Assembly: GCF_003999975.1 (NCBI RefSeq)
Contig: NZ_RJAC01000011.1
Location: forward strand, 62,001-126,000
Direction of reading: 5' to 3'
DNA length: 64,000 nt
DNA from: Actinoplanes solisilvae
GTDB lineage: Bacteria; Actinomycetota; Actinomycetes; Mycobacteriales; Micromonosporaceae
Within the stretch, counting starts at the first letter, position 1; every line of letters begins with the position of its first letter. The translations under genes were made by a program, and so were the position numbers. Shown here piece by piece: positions 15,563 to 24,542 of the stretch. The notes under the pieces are model-generated. The model was not told where the DNA came from, did no database searches, and was given only the letters and a program-made list of their open reading frames with translations.

Positions 15563-18301
15563 GTGTCGATGAGGATCGAGAGCGTCCGTCGGCTGCGCGG
15601 CCCGAACGTTTATCTTTCCCGGCCCGCCGTGGTCGCCCGGCTGCGTCTGGAGAAACTGACCGGCGTCGAGACCTGCGACGTCACCGGCTTCGCCGAGCGG
15701 CTGTTGCGAGCCCTGCCGGGGCTGGCCGAACACCACTGCGCGGCCGGTGCGCCCGGCGGCTTCGTCAGCCGGCTGCGCGGCGGCACCTACTTCGGCCACG
15801 TCACCGAGCACGTGTGCCTGGAGCTGTCCCAGGTGATCGGCCGCGACGTGAGCTTCGGCCGCACCGTCTCGGCCGGCGAGCCGGGCTGCTACGACCTGAT
15901 CCTGGAATGCCCGGTCGACGAGTCGCCGGCCTCGCGGGTGCCGCGCGACCTGCTCGAGGCCGCGGTCGCCCTGGTCCTCTCGATCGAGCAGGGCTCGACG
16001 GCGGGCCTCGACCTCGACGAGCTCGCGGCGCGGGCCGAGCGGGAGGCCACCGGGCCGAGCACCCGGGCGATCATCACCGCCGCCCGGCGACGCGGCATCC
16101 CGGTCGAGCGCTTCGACGACCTGAGCCTGCTGCGCCTGGGCTGGGGCACCCGGCGGCGGCTGGCCTGGGCGGCGATGACCGACCGCACCAGCGGCGTGGG
16201 CATCGACATCGCCGGCGACAAGCAGGTGACCCGGCGGCTCCTCACCGAGGCCGGCGTCCCGATGCCCGACGGCGGCGCCGCCCGTACGCCGGCCGAGGCG
16301 CTCGACTGGCTCGACCGGCTCGGCGGCCCGGTCGTCGTCAAACCCCGCCACGGCCGCCACGGCGAACGCGTCGCGCTGCACCTGAGCACCGCCACCGAGG
16401 TCGCGCGGGCCTTCGCCGAGGCCGGCGAGGACGTGATCGTCGAACGGCACCTCGACGGGCGCGACTACCGCGTGCTGGTCGTGGCGGGCGAGGTCGTCGC
16501 GGCGGCCGAACGGATCGCCGCGCACGTCGTCGGCGACGGGCACAACACGGTCGCCGAGCTGATCGCCCGGGTCAACGCCGACCCGCGCCGCGGCACCGGG
16601 CACTCCCGCGTGCTGACCCGGGTCACCGTCGCGCCGGGGCTGCTCGAACGGCAGGGCTGCACGCTCGACAGCGTCCCGCCGGCCGGCACTCAGGTGTGGT
16701 TGTCCGGCACGGCCAACCTCTCCACCGGTGCGACCAGCCACGACGTCACCGACCGGGTGCATCCCGAGGTGGTCTGGCTCTGCCTGCGGGTGGCGGCCCT
16801 GCTCGGGCTGGACATCGCGGGCATCGATCTGCGCCTGCCCGACATCGCCGAGCCGGTCCCGCCGCCCGAGGACGACGACGAGACCGCCGCCGGCGTGATC
16901 GAGGTCAACGCGGTCCCCGGGCTACGCATGCACCTCGCGCCGGTGCGGGGACGGTCGCGCGACGTGGGCGACGCGATCGTGCGCGCGATGTTCCCGGCCG
17001 GCTCCGACGGGCGGATCCCGACCGTCGCCGTCACCGGCACGAACGGCAAGACGACCGTGGCCCGCCTGACCGCCCATCTGCTCGCCGAGGGCGGCCTGCG
17101 CGTCGGGCTCACCACCACCGACGACGTACGGATCGACGGGCGGGTGATCTATCGGGCCGACGCCACCGGGCCGCTCTCGGCCCAGATGGTGCTCGGCGAC
17201 CCGGGGGTGCAGACGGCGGTGCTCGAGACGGCGCGCGGCGGGCTGGTGCGGCGGGGGCTGGGCTACGACTGGTCCGACGTCGGGGTGCTCACCAACATCA
17301 CGGCCGACCACCTGGGCCAGGACGGGCTCGCGACGATCGAGGACCTGGCCCACGTCAAGGCGCTGGTGGCCGAGCGGGTGCGCGACGGCGGCACCCTCGT
17401 GCTCAACGCCGACGACCCGTGGGTACGCAGCCTGGTCGACCGGCCGCGGGTGCGGGCCGACCGCAAGCGGATCGTCTGGTTCTCGCTCGACGCCGGCCAG
17501 CCGGTGGTGGTCGAGCATCTCGCCAAGGGCGCGACGGCCTACCTGATCGACGACGGGTGGGTCGTGCAGGCGACCGGAGCAAGAAGGACCCCGCTGACCA
17601 GAGTGACCGAACTGCCCGGGGCGTACGGGGGTGCCGCGCAGCACGTCGTGGCCAACATCCTCGCCGCGGTGGCGGCCGCGCGGGCTCTGGGCGCCGGGCA
17701 GGATGCGGTGTGCCGGCGCCTCGCCGAGTTCGATCCGGCCGTCGAGAACGCGGGCCGGGGCACGCTGCTGCGCCTGGGCGACATCTCGGTCTTCGTCGAC
17801 TACGCGCACAACCCGGCCGCGCTGGCCGCGACGTTGCGTACGCTGCACCGGCTCTGGGGCCCGAGCCGCTGCGTGGCCGCGCTGACCCTGCCCGGTGACC
17901 GGCGCGACGACCTGCTCGCCGCGTGCGCCCAGGTGGTCGCCGACGGGGTGACCCGAGCGGTCCTCTACGACGACGAAGACCCCCGAGGGCGTACGCCGGG
18001 GGAGGTGTCGGCCCTGGTCGAGCGCGAGATGCGAGCGCGCCGGCCCAAGCTTTCGGCGCTGCGGGTGACCGGATTCCGGGCCGCCGTGACCGAGGCCCTG
18101 GGCCTGGCCGAGCCGGGCGACGTCGTGCTGGTCGTCTACGAGAAGCTCGCCCCGGTGCTGAGCCTGCTGGCCGAGCTCGGCGCCGTGCCGGCCGGCTCGG
18201 TGACGCCGGCGCTGCCCGGTCGCGGCCCTCGCCCGCTCGTGTCTCCGGCAAGATCCTTAATGGGGAACGAGCGAGTTCCCGTCCCCGGATATCACGGTTG
18301 A
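15563..18301 (+). CDS. cphA: Cyanophycin synthetase-like protein (ATP-grasp + Mur ligase)
   Basis: This 912-aa protein has the three-part architecture of cyanophycin synthetase, which polymerises Asp and Arg (multi-L-arginyl-poly-L-aspartate). An N-terminal domain (about 1-160) contains FGHVTEHVCLELSQ. An ATP-grasp domain (about 215-480) contains VVKPRHGRHGERV, ERHLDGRDYRVLVV and the metal-binding GVIEVNAVPGLRMH. A Mur-ligase-like domain from about 485 has the P-loop TGTNGKTT, LETARGGLVRRGLGYDWSDV, NADDPW and VFVDYAHNPAA. Length matches CphA1. No cyanophycinase (cphB) lies in the window, so degradation must be encoded elsewhere or the product may differ. An in-frame ATG two codons downstream of the GTG is an alternative start. 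Confidence 0.88.
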   Translation: MSMRIESVRRLRGPNVYLSRPAVVARLRLEKLTGVETCDVTGFAERLLRALPGLAEHHCAAGAPGGFVSRLRGGTYFGHVTEHVCLELSQVIGRDVSFGRTVSAGEPGCYDLILECPVDESPASRVPRDLLEAAVALVLSIEQGSTAGLDLDELAARAEREATGPSTRAIITAARRRGIPVERFDDLSLLRLGWGTRRRLAWAAMTDRTSGVGIDIAGDKQVTRRLLTEAGVPMPDGGAARTPAEALDWLDRLGGPVVVKPRHGRHGERVALHLSTATEVARAFAEAGEDVIVERHLDGRDYRVLVVAGEVVAAAERIAAHVVGDGHNTVAELIARVNADPRRGTGHSRVLTRVTVAPGLLERQGCTLDSVPPAGTQVWLSGTANLSTGATSHDVTDRVHPEVVWLCLRVAALLGLDIAGIDLRLPDIAEPVPPPEDDDETAAGVIEVNAVPGLRMHLAPVRGRSRDVGDAIVRAMFPAGSDGRIPTVAVTGTNGKTTVARLTAHLLAEGGLRVGLTTTDDVRIDGRVIYRADATGPLSAQMVLGDPGVQTAVLETARGGLVRRGLGYDWSDVGVLTNITADHLGQDGLATIEDLAHVKALVAERVRDGGTLVLNADDPWVRSLVDRPRVRADRKRIVWFSLDAGQPVVVEHLAKGATAYLIDDGWVVQATGARRTPLTRVTELPGAYGGAAQHVVANILAAVAAARALGAGQDAVCRRLAEFDPAVENAGRGTLLRLGDISVFVDYAHNPAALAATLRTLHRLWGPSRCVAALTLPGDRRDDLLAACAQVVADGVTRAVLYDDEDPRGRTPGEVSALVEREMRARRPKLSALRVTGFRAAVTEALGLAEPGDVVLVVYEKLAPVLSLLAELGAVPAGSVTPALPGRGPRPLVSPARSLMGNERVPVPGYHG

Positions 18302-18694
18302 CGAGGTTGGCACACGAAATAGGCTGATCAGCCGACCGTCGTGCCCGATCAGGCGGGGTTGCACTGGTAGATCCTTCAACAATTGTTCCACGGCGAGTAA
18401 TTGTTGACGATCGCCAGCTGTCGCTATGGGTGACCTGCCGGAAACCGACCGTGATCGTATCCAGTGTGGATGATAGGAAACTTGCCCCCGCAGTGTCTTT
18501 CGACAAAGCGGTCATTGCCGGACGAGGCGGGTCAATGCCTCTCGGCTTCAGTCTGAGATCCGACTTTCGGGTACTGGACGGGCACCCGTCGCAGGTGCGA
18601 TCCGTCCCGGAACGCACCGTGACGAACCGCAGGTAAGACGGTATGTGCGCGGGATCGTGAGGGGGCGGATCATCAGCTAGCATCCGATCCGTCG
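18302..18694. other. Intergenic region with AT-rich inverted repeat
   Basis: There is no convincing gene in this stretch. It contains a perfect palindrome AACAATTGTT (18378-18387), whose left part repeats inverted 14 nt downstream (CAACAATT at 18377-18384, AATTGTTG at 18399-18406). TTGACG follows at 18404. This AT-rich island is unusual for the window and may be an operator or the 3' end structure of cphA. A 68-codon frame (18430-18636) has poor codon bias. Confidence 0.45.
18678..18683 (+). promoter_or_regulatory. Possible -10 element for the receptor kinase gene
   Basis: TAGCAT lies 11 nt before an in-frame ATG at 18695 and about 100 nt before the preferred start at 18785. Confidence 0.4.
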
Positions 18695-18784
18695 ATGGGG
18701 ATTGTCCGGCCTGGCCGGGCGCCCCGCTCCGGGGAGCATGGCGGTGCGACCCGGTGTTTCTTCGAAGCGCGCATGTGGGGGCAC

Positions 18785-20824
18785 ATGAGCCAGACGGACC
18801 TGCCCGGTTCGAGTCTGCTGGCCGGTCGATATCGACTGGTCGAGCGGCTCGGCGCCGGCGGGATGTCAGTGGTGTGGCGAGGGTTCGACGAAGTCCTCGG
18901 GCGCCAGGTCGCGGTGAAGGTTCTGCCGCCGTCGACCAGTGCGGACCCGGCGTTCCGGCGCCGTCTTCGCGCGGAGGCTCAAGCGGCTGCCCGGCTCAGC
19001 CATCCCAATATTACAAATGTTTACGACTATGGCGAGGCGACCACCGTCGACGGTGAGCCCGTGCCGTACGTCGTCATGGAGCTCATCGACGGCGAGTCGC
19101 TCGCCGCCGTGCTCGCCCGCGCGCGCAAGCTGCCCTGGCAGCACGCCGTGCGGATAACGGCCGAGGTGGCCGCGGCGCTCGCCGCCGCACACTCGCGGGG
19201 CATCGTGCACCGCGACGTCACCCCGGCCAACGTCATGCTCACCGCGACCGGGGCCAAGGTCGTCGACTTCGGCATCTCGGCCCTGATCGGTGAGAACGAC
19301 ATCGACCCCGACGGCAGCCTGCTGGGCACGCCGGCCTACCTCGCACCCGAGCGGCTCGAGGGCGGCCAGGTCAGCCCGGCGACCGACGTCTACGCGGTGG
19401 GCCTGCTCATCTACCGCACCCTGATCGGGCAGCTCCCGTGGGACGTGGGCACGACCACGGCCCTGCTGCGCGCCCATCAGTACACCGAGCCCGAACCGCT
19501 GCCGCCGGTCGAAGGGCTGCCGCCCGAGGTGGACGCCCTGGTGGGCCGGTGCCTCGAGAAGCGCCCCGCCGACCGGCCGTCGAGCGCCGAGCTGGCGCAC
19601 ATCCTGGCCGCCCTGTCGGCCGGGGCGGCGTCGTCGGTGGCCCGCGGCTATGTGCCCGACTGGTCCGACAGCGGCGAGGACACCACGATCCTGCCGTCGC
19701 AGCAGTCGTACGCCGAGATCCTCCACCAGGCCGCGCAGGTCTCGCCCGCGCCGGTCTCCCCGTCTCCCGACACCGGCGGCCGGCCGCCCGACCGCAACAG
19801 CCGCTTCGGCGACCTGCCGTCGGGTCCGGTCCACAACGCCGCCGCCTCCCCGCCCGGCGATCTGCGCCCGGCGTTCGGCAACAACCAGCCGCCGGCCCCG
19901 CCCGGCAAATCCGGGGGGCCGGCCAACGCGTCAGGGTCCCACGGGCGCGGGACCAAGACTCGCCGCTCACTGGTGGTGGTGCTCGGCGCACTGCTGCTCG
20001 CCGTTGGAACGTACGGCTGGAGCGTCTCGGGCGGCACCCGCAACGAGGCGGCCAAGGGTGCGGGACTGATTCCCGACAGCGCCAAGTGCGTGGTGAGCTA
20101 TGCCGTCTGGACCGACCGCGACGGCCGCTTCCAGGCGCAGGTCACGGTGGCCAACCGCAGTGAGACGGTGCCGATCAAGGACTGGAAGCTGTGGTTCATC
20201 ATGCCCGGCGACCAGGTGGTCTCGGGCAACGGCGACGTGCAGCTCACCCAGGAACAGCCCAAGGGCGGCAGCATCACGGTCACGTCGGAGACGGCGATCG
20301 GCGCGCTGAAGACGGTGTCGTTGCCGATCAGCGGGCGCTACAGCGCCAGCAACACGCCGCCGATGGCCTTCACGCTCAACGGCGCGGTCTGTGAGACGTT
20401 CGTGTCGGCCAAGCCGGGCGAGCCGTCGCGCTACGTCGAGAAGCTTCCCAACGGGCAGACGCGCCTGGGTCCGACGAAGTCGCCGATTCCCGGCGTCTCG
20501 ATCGGTGACGGCGGCGAACTCACGGTCACGCCGACGACGAAGCCGACCACCACGCAGAGGCCGCCGAGCAGTGGCCCGGGAACCAGCAGGCCGCCCGGCG
20601 GGGGTGTCATCGAAAACCCGCCGAGTACCTCGAAGTCGAGCTCGCCGCCGGTGATCGTGGTTCCGGATCCGCCGGACAGCGAGGGGCCGCCCAGCTCGGA
20701 ACCGGTGGTCGACCCGCCGCCGAGTTCCACGCCGACCGTGCGCGATACGCCGACCCAACCGGATCTCGGGGACGAGGACTGCGAGTTCACCCCGGAGGAC
20801 TGCGAGGGGCCGAGCGCGGGATAA
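18785..20824 (+). CDS. Receptor Ser/Thr protein kinase with extracellular CBM2-like domain
   Basis: This is a Hanks-type kinase with an unusual sensor. From Met 18785 (679 aa) the cytoplasmic kinase domain spans about 15-275: Gly loop GAGGMSVVW (~22), AVKV lysine (~43), HRDVTPANVML (~141), DFGISALIG (~159), LAPERL. A Pro-rich linker is followed by one membrane segment (~392-412). An extracellular domain (~434-535) begins and ends with Cys and shows the CBM2 pattern (YAVWTDRDGRFQAQVTVAN, WKLWFIMPGDQVV, FTLNGAVC). A Ser/Thr/Pro-rich tail of about 130 residues may be cell-wall spanning. ATGs at 18695 and 18773 are alternative starts. The ligand is unknown; polysaccharide sensing is an inference from the CBM2 resemblance. 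Confidence 0.88.
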   Translation: MSQTDLPGSSLLAGRYRLVERLGAGGMSVVWRGFDEVLGRQVAVKVLPPSTSADPAFRRRLRAEAQAAARLSHPNITNVYDYGEATTVDGEPVPYVVMELIDGESLAAVLARARKLPWQHAVRITAEVAAALAAAHSRGIVHRDVTPANVMLTATGAKVVDFGISALIGENDIDPDGSLLGTPAYLAPERLEGGQVSPATDVYAVGLLIYRTLIGQLPWDVGTTTALLRAHQYTEPEPLPPVEGLPPEVDALVGRCLEKRPADRPSSAELAHILAALSAGAASSVARGYVPDWSDSGEDTTILPSQQSYAEILHQAAQVSPAPVSPSPDTGGRPPDRNSRFGDLPSGPVHNAAASPPGDLRPAFGNNQPPAPPGKSGGPANASGSHGRGTKTRRSLVVVLGALLLAVGTYGWSVSGGTRNEAAKGAGLIPDSAKCVVSYAVWTDRDGRFQAQVTVANRSETVPIKDWKLWFIMPGDQVVSGNGDVQLTQEQPKGGSITVTSETAIGALKTVSLPISGRYSASNTPPMAFTLNGAVCETFVSAKPGEPSRYVEKLPNGQTRLGPTKSPIPGVSIGDGGELTVTPTTKPTTTQRPPSSGPGTSRPPGGGVIENPPSTSKSSSPPVIVVPDPPDSEGPPSSEPVVDPPPSSTPTVRDTPTQPDLGDEDCEFTPEDCEGPSAG

Positions 20825-20838
20825 CCACGCACGCAGGG

Positions 20839-20868
20839 AAGGGCCGGCTCCGGTGAGCCGGCCCTTTC
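20839..20868 (+). terminator. Terminator after the receptor kinase gene
   Basis: A perfect 12-bp stem (20839-20850 with 20855-20866) has loop CGGT and a following TT. Confidence 0.75.
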
Positions 20869-21090
20869 GCTGTGTTCCGACGGTAAAGCGGCGGCAGGAC
20901 CCGACGCTGCGGAGTTACTGTAAAAGCGATAGTTCGGGACACTTTCCTCCGATTCGCCCGGCGTGGCGACCCGGGCCGGAGCGGGCCTCGGGCAAAAGAT
21001 GAGATAGCGGAGCTGTGGTGTCTGAACCGTCCGGGACAGGGCATGAAAGTTCAGGTGCACGGCAGGTTGTCGTCCATCGGGGAGTTCGAC

Positions 21091-21345
21091 ATGATCAGCA
21101 TCGTCCGGGATCTGGCCGCGGAGGCCCTGTTCGTCTCCGATCTCCAGCCGTCGCAGTTCCCCAGCCGTCAGGCGGTGGAGCGAGCGGTGACCGCCATGAT
21201 CCTGTTGCACGGTAGTGACGGCTGCGCGGCCGAGGTGGCGACCGAGTTCGGCGACCATCCGGACATCGCGGTCCGCCGCATGCATTGGGTGAACACGGAA
21301 CTCACCGGGGTGCTCGCGCCCCGGAGGGCCACCGTTTCCCACTAG
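21091..21345 (+). CDS. Small conserved-looking protein of unknown function (84 aa)
   Basis: I do not recognise a named family. The product begins MISIVRDLAAEALFVSDLQ, includes one Cys (DGCAAEVATEFGDHP) and ends near a WVNTEL helix; it looks soluble and mostly helical. ATG 21091 is favoured by GGGGAG 7 nt upstream; ATG 21043 would add 16 residues. Coding bias is good. It lies immediately upstream of the FliA/WhiG-type sigma factor gene in the same direction, so a regulatory link such as a modulator is possible but unproven. Confidence 0.65.
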   Translation: MISIVRDLAAEALFVSDLQPSQFPSRQAVERAVTAMILLHGSDGCAAEVATEFGDHPDIAVRRMHWVNTELTGVLAPRRATVSH

Positions 21346-21476
21346 CTAACCTGAGCTTTTCTCGCGAAAAGCACCTGAAAAGCAACCGAGTTCGGCCACC
21401 TCTGCACCTTTCGACGGCAAAAGTCTTCCTCGTCAGCCGGTTTCACCCAACCGGTCGTATGAGCGAGGAGGACTAC

Positions 21477-22379
21477 GTGACCGACACGACCGAACTCCCC
21501 GCCACCATCGGCACGACCCACGACGCGCCGTCGGCGCGTGACATCGAGGACCTGGTCCGCGAACACATGCCGATGGTTGGCCATCTGGTCCGGGAGTTGC
21601 TCAACCGGGTACCCGGCCACGTCCACGCGGACGATCTGTCCTCGGCCGGCTTCGCCGCGCTGCTGGGCGCCGCCCGTACTTTCGACGTGAGCCGCGGCAT
21701 CCCGTTCCACCGCTTCGCCGCGGTCCGCATCCGCGGCGCACTCCTCGACGAGCTGCGCGGACAGGACTGGGCCAGCCGATCGGTGCGCGCCCGGGCCCGC
21801 AAGAGCGCGGCCGCCCGCCAGGAGCTGACCGCCGGGCTGGGCCGGACGCCGACGGATGCCGAGGTGGCCGAGTTGCTCGGCATCGGCGTGGCGGAACTGG
21901 CCACGGTCGAGGACGACGTGCAGAAGGCGGCCCTGCTCAGTCTGCAGGGCTTCCCGACCGGCGCGGCCGAGGAGATGGTGCCGGAGACCTCGGAGGGACC
22001 CGAGGACCTGCTGATCAAGCGGGAGCGTCTCGGCTACCTGCATCAGGCGATCCAGGCGCTGCCCGAGAGGCTGCGCCAGGTGGTCACCGAGTCGTTCCTG
22101 CAGGAGCAGCCGCTGAGCGACGTGGCGGCCCGGCTCGGGGTCACCGAGTCGCGCATCTCGCAACTGCGCACCGAGGCGCTTCAGCTGTTGCGGGAGGGCC
22201 TCAACAGCTCGCTGGCGCCCGAACTGCTCACGGTGGCGGCGGGCGGGCCTCGTACGCGAAAGGGTTGTCTGCAACGCCGCCGGACCGAGTATTTCGCGCG
22301 GGTGGCGCAGCAGGGCAACCTGCACACCCGGCTGGCGCTGACCGACGAGCACGGCGTGCCCATCGCGGTCGCGGCGTAG
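21477..22379 (+). CDS. RNA polymerase sigma factor, FliA/WhiG (sigma-28) type
   Basis: This is a group 3 sigma factor of 300 aa. Region 2 (about residues 20-100) includes HVHADDLSSAGFAALLGAA and RIRGALLDELRGQDWASRSVR, the FliA/WhiG-type core-binding and -10 recognition segment. Region 3 follows. Region 4 (about 185-240) contains ERLRQVVTESFLQEQPLSDVAARLGVTESRISQLRTEALQLL. A C-terminal extension of about 55 residues is unusual. GTG 21477 is chosen because GAGGAGG is 5 nt upstream; ATG 21459 is possible. In motile-spore actinobacteria this class drives flagellar or sporulation genes. No anti-sigma gene is obvious nearby, apart from the unknown 84-aa gene. Confidence 0.9.
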   Translation: MTDTTELPATIGTTHDAPSARDIEDLVREHMPMVGHLVRELLNRVPGHVHADDLSSAGFAALLGAARTFDVSRGIPFHRFAAVRIRGALLDELRGQDWASRSVRARARKSAAARQELTAGLGRTPTDAEVAELLGIGVAELATVEDDVQKAALLSLQGFPTGAAEEMVPETSEGPEDLLIKRERLGYLHQAIQALPERLRQVVTESFLQEQPLSDVAARLGVTESRISQLRTEALQLLREGLNSSLAPELLTVAAGGPRTRKGCLQRRRTEYFARVAQQGNLHTRLALTDEHGVPIAVAA

Positions 22380-22390
22380 ATCTTCGAAAA

Positions 22391-22421
22391 CGGAGGAGGG
22401 CGGCCCTAGGGTCGTCCTCCG
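22391..22421. terminator. Weak bidirectional hairpin between sigma gene and ureD
   Basis: CGGAGGA (22391-22397) and TCCTCCG (22415-22421) are complementary, with the ureD stop codon in the loop. There is no T run, so the function is uncertain. Confidence 0.35.
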
Positions 22422-23149
22422 GCCGTTGCCGGCTGCCGGTCGCAGATCGGGTCCAGGGCCGCGCGGACCGGGCGCAGGTCGGCGGCGACGGCGGTGGCCA
22501 ACGCGCCGGGACCGGCCAGGGGCATGATCGCGAAGTCGGCCGGGCCGCTGGTCGCGGGGGGCAGCAGCGAGGCCGGGACGGCGACGACCGTGCCGATCGC
22601 CCGGCCCTCGCCCAGCACGGCGGGACCGGACCAGCCCGGGGCGGCCGGGCCGGCGGACAGTTCGTGGCGGTAGAGCGTGCTGCCCGCGTACCGGATGGTC
22701 GTGTCGGTTCGGACGGTGCCGGAATCCTCGTCGTGGCGGCCGCAGACCAGGTCGTCGCGCCAGAGGAGCGAACCGCCTTCGGCCACCTCGACCCGCGTGA
22801 CGGTCAGGTGGTCGCAGCCGGCCGCGGCGATCAGCGGCTCGGGGAGCCAGCGCAGGCTCGCGCCCCCGGCGACGGTGGCGTGGATCTCGAGGCGGGACGG
22901 CGGCAGGTGCGCGCGGCCGGGCAGGGCCAGCTGAGCGGCGACGCTGCGGATCTCGAGGGTCGCGCCGGGGCCGACCTCGATCTCCAGGCGCAGGTCGTCG
23001 CCGCGCAACGGGCCGGCCCCGCCGCCGACCAGGTGAACGGTGCGGGCACCCGTGCGGCGCAGCAGCAGCGGCGACTCGCTGCGCAGCTCGGTGAGCCGGG
23101 TGCCGCCGTGCCCGTCGGACTCGGCGACGACCCGGGAGCGCGCCCTCAT
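22406..23149 (-). CDS. ureD: Urease accessory protein UreD
   Basis: UreD is the scaffold that holds apo-urease for nickel insertion with UreF and UreG. The product is 247 aa, on the short side as in other actinobacteria. Family segments include GARTVHLVGGGAGPLRGDDL and SLLWRDDLVCGRHD. It is the last gene of the A-B-C-F-G-D operon, starting at an ATG 37 nt after ureG. Confidence 0.88.
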   Translation of the reverse strand: MRARSRVVAESDGHGGTRLTELRSESPLLLRRTGARTVHLVGGGAGPLRGDDLRLEIEVGPGATLEIRSVAAQLALPGRAHLPPSRLEIHATVAGGASLRWLPEPLIAAAGCDHLTVTRVEVAEGGSLLWRDDLVCGRHDEDSGTVRTDTTIRYAGSTLYRHELSAGPAAPGWSGPAVLGEGRAIGTVVAVPASLLPPATSGPADFAIMPLAGPGALATAVAADLRPVRAALDPICDRQPATAGGRP

Positions 23150-23186
23150 CGCGCTGCCGCCGCCGGTGAGCTGCCGGCGCGCCCCG

Positions 23187-23895
<709 letters not shown>

Positions 23896-23906
<11 letters not shown>

Positions 23907-24540
23907 AGAGACGCACCTCCCAGGTGGCGTGAAGCTCGGCGCCGATGTCGAGCAGGGGAGCACCGGCGGCCGGCAGATCGTCCACCGGCGCACCGGCCGT
24001 TTTCGCGGCCGCCGCCGCTATCCGGTCGCAGTCGGGAGCGAGCCGGGCGAGCAGCCCGTGCACCGCATAAGGATCAAGACCCAGCAGCCGTACGGCGGCA
24101 CTGGCCGCACCCGACACCGTCCCGTGCGCGGCCGCGACCGCGGCCTCGAGCGCTCCGAGCCCGGCCGCTGAGGCGACGATCCCGAGCGCCACGGGTTGAT
24201 GCGGTTCGCGCCCGGCCGATGGCAGCGTCCACATCGCGCGGGCCGCCCGCAGCAGCGCCCGCCCCTGTGCTCTCGACGCCTTGCGCAGCGCGGGTGACGG
24301 CGTACGCACGTCAATCCCTTGATCAAACTCGGCCCCGTTGCCGGGCCTCGCACAGGCGGCGGCCGCGAAGGCCGCGGCGACCAGCCCGGTGGTGGCGAGC
24401 TTGCCCCGCAGGAACTCGGCGACGGAGTCGAGCTCGCGCACCCGGCCGGCCGAGACCTGAGGCTCGAGCCCGCCCGAGTGAGCGTGCCCGCCCGAGGGCA
24501 GCCGCCCGTCCGCGAGTACGAGCAGGGTCGCGAGACTCAT
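23896..24540 (-). CDS. ureF: Urease accessory protein UreF
   Basis: UreF acts as a GTPase regulator linking UreD to UreG during urease activation. The product is 214 aa, all-helical in character, starting MSLATLLVLADGRLPSGGHAHSGGLE, with the typical F-type motif near residues 8-25. The ATG lies 2 nt after the ureC stop. The 3' end overlaps the ureG start. Confidence 0.88.
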
Positions 24541-24542
24541 GA

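Noticed and set aside
18430..18636. 68-codon frame between cphA and the kinase gene
   Set aside because: Third positions are not G/C-biased, there is no ribosome site and no family is recognised.
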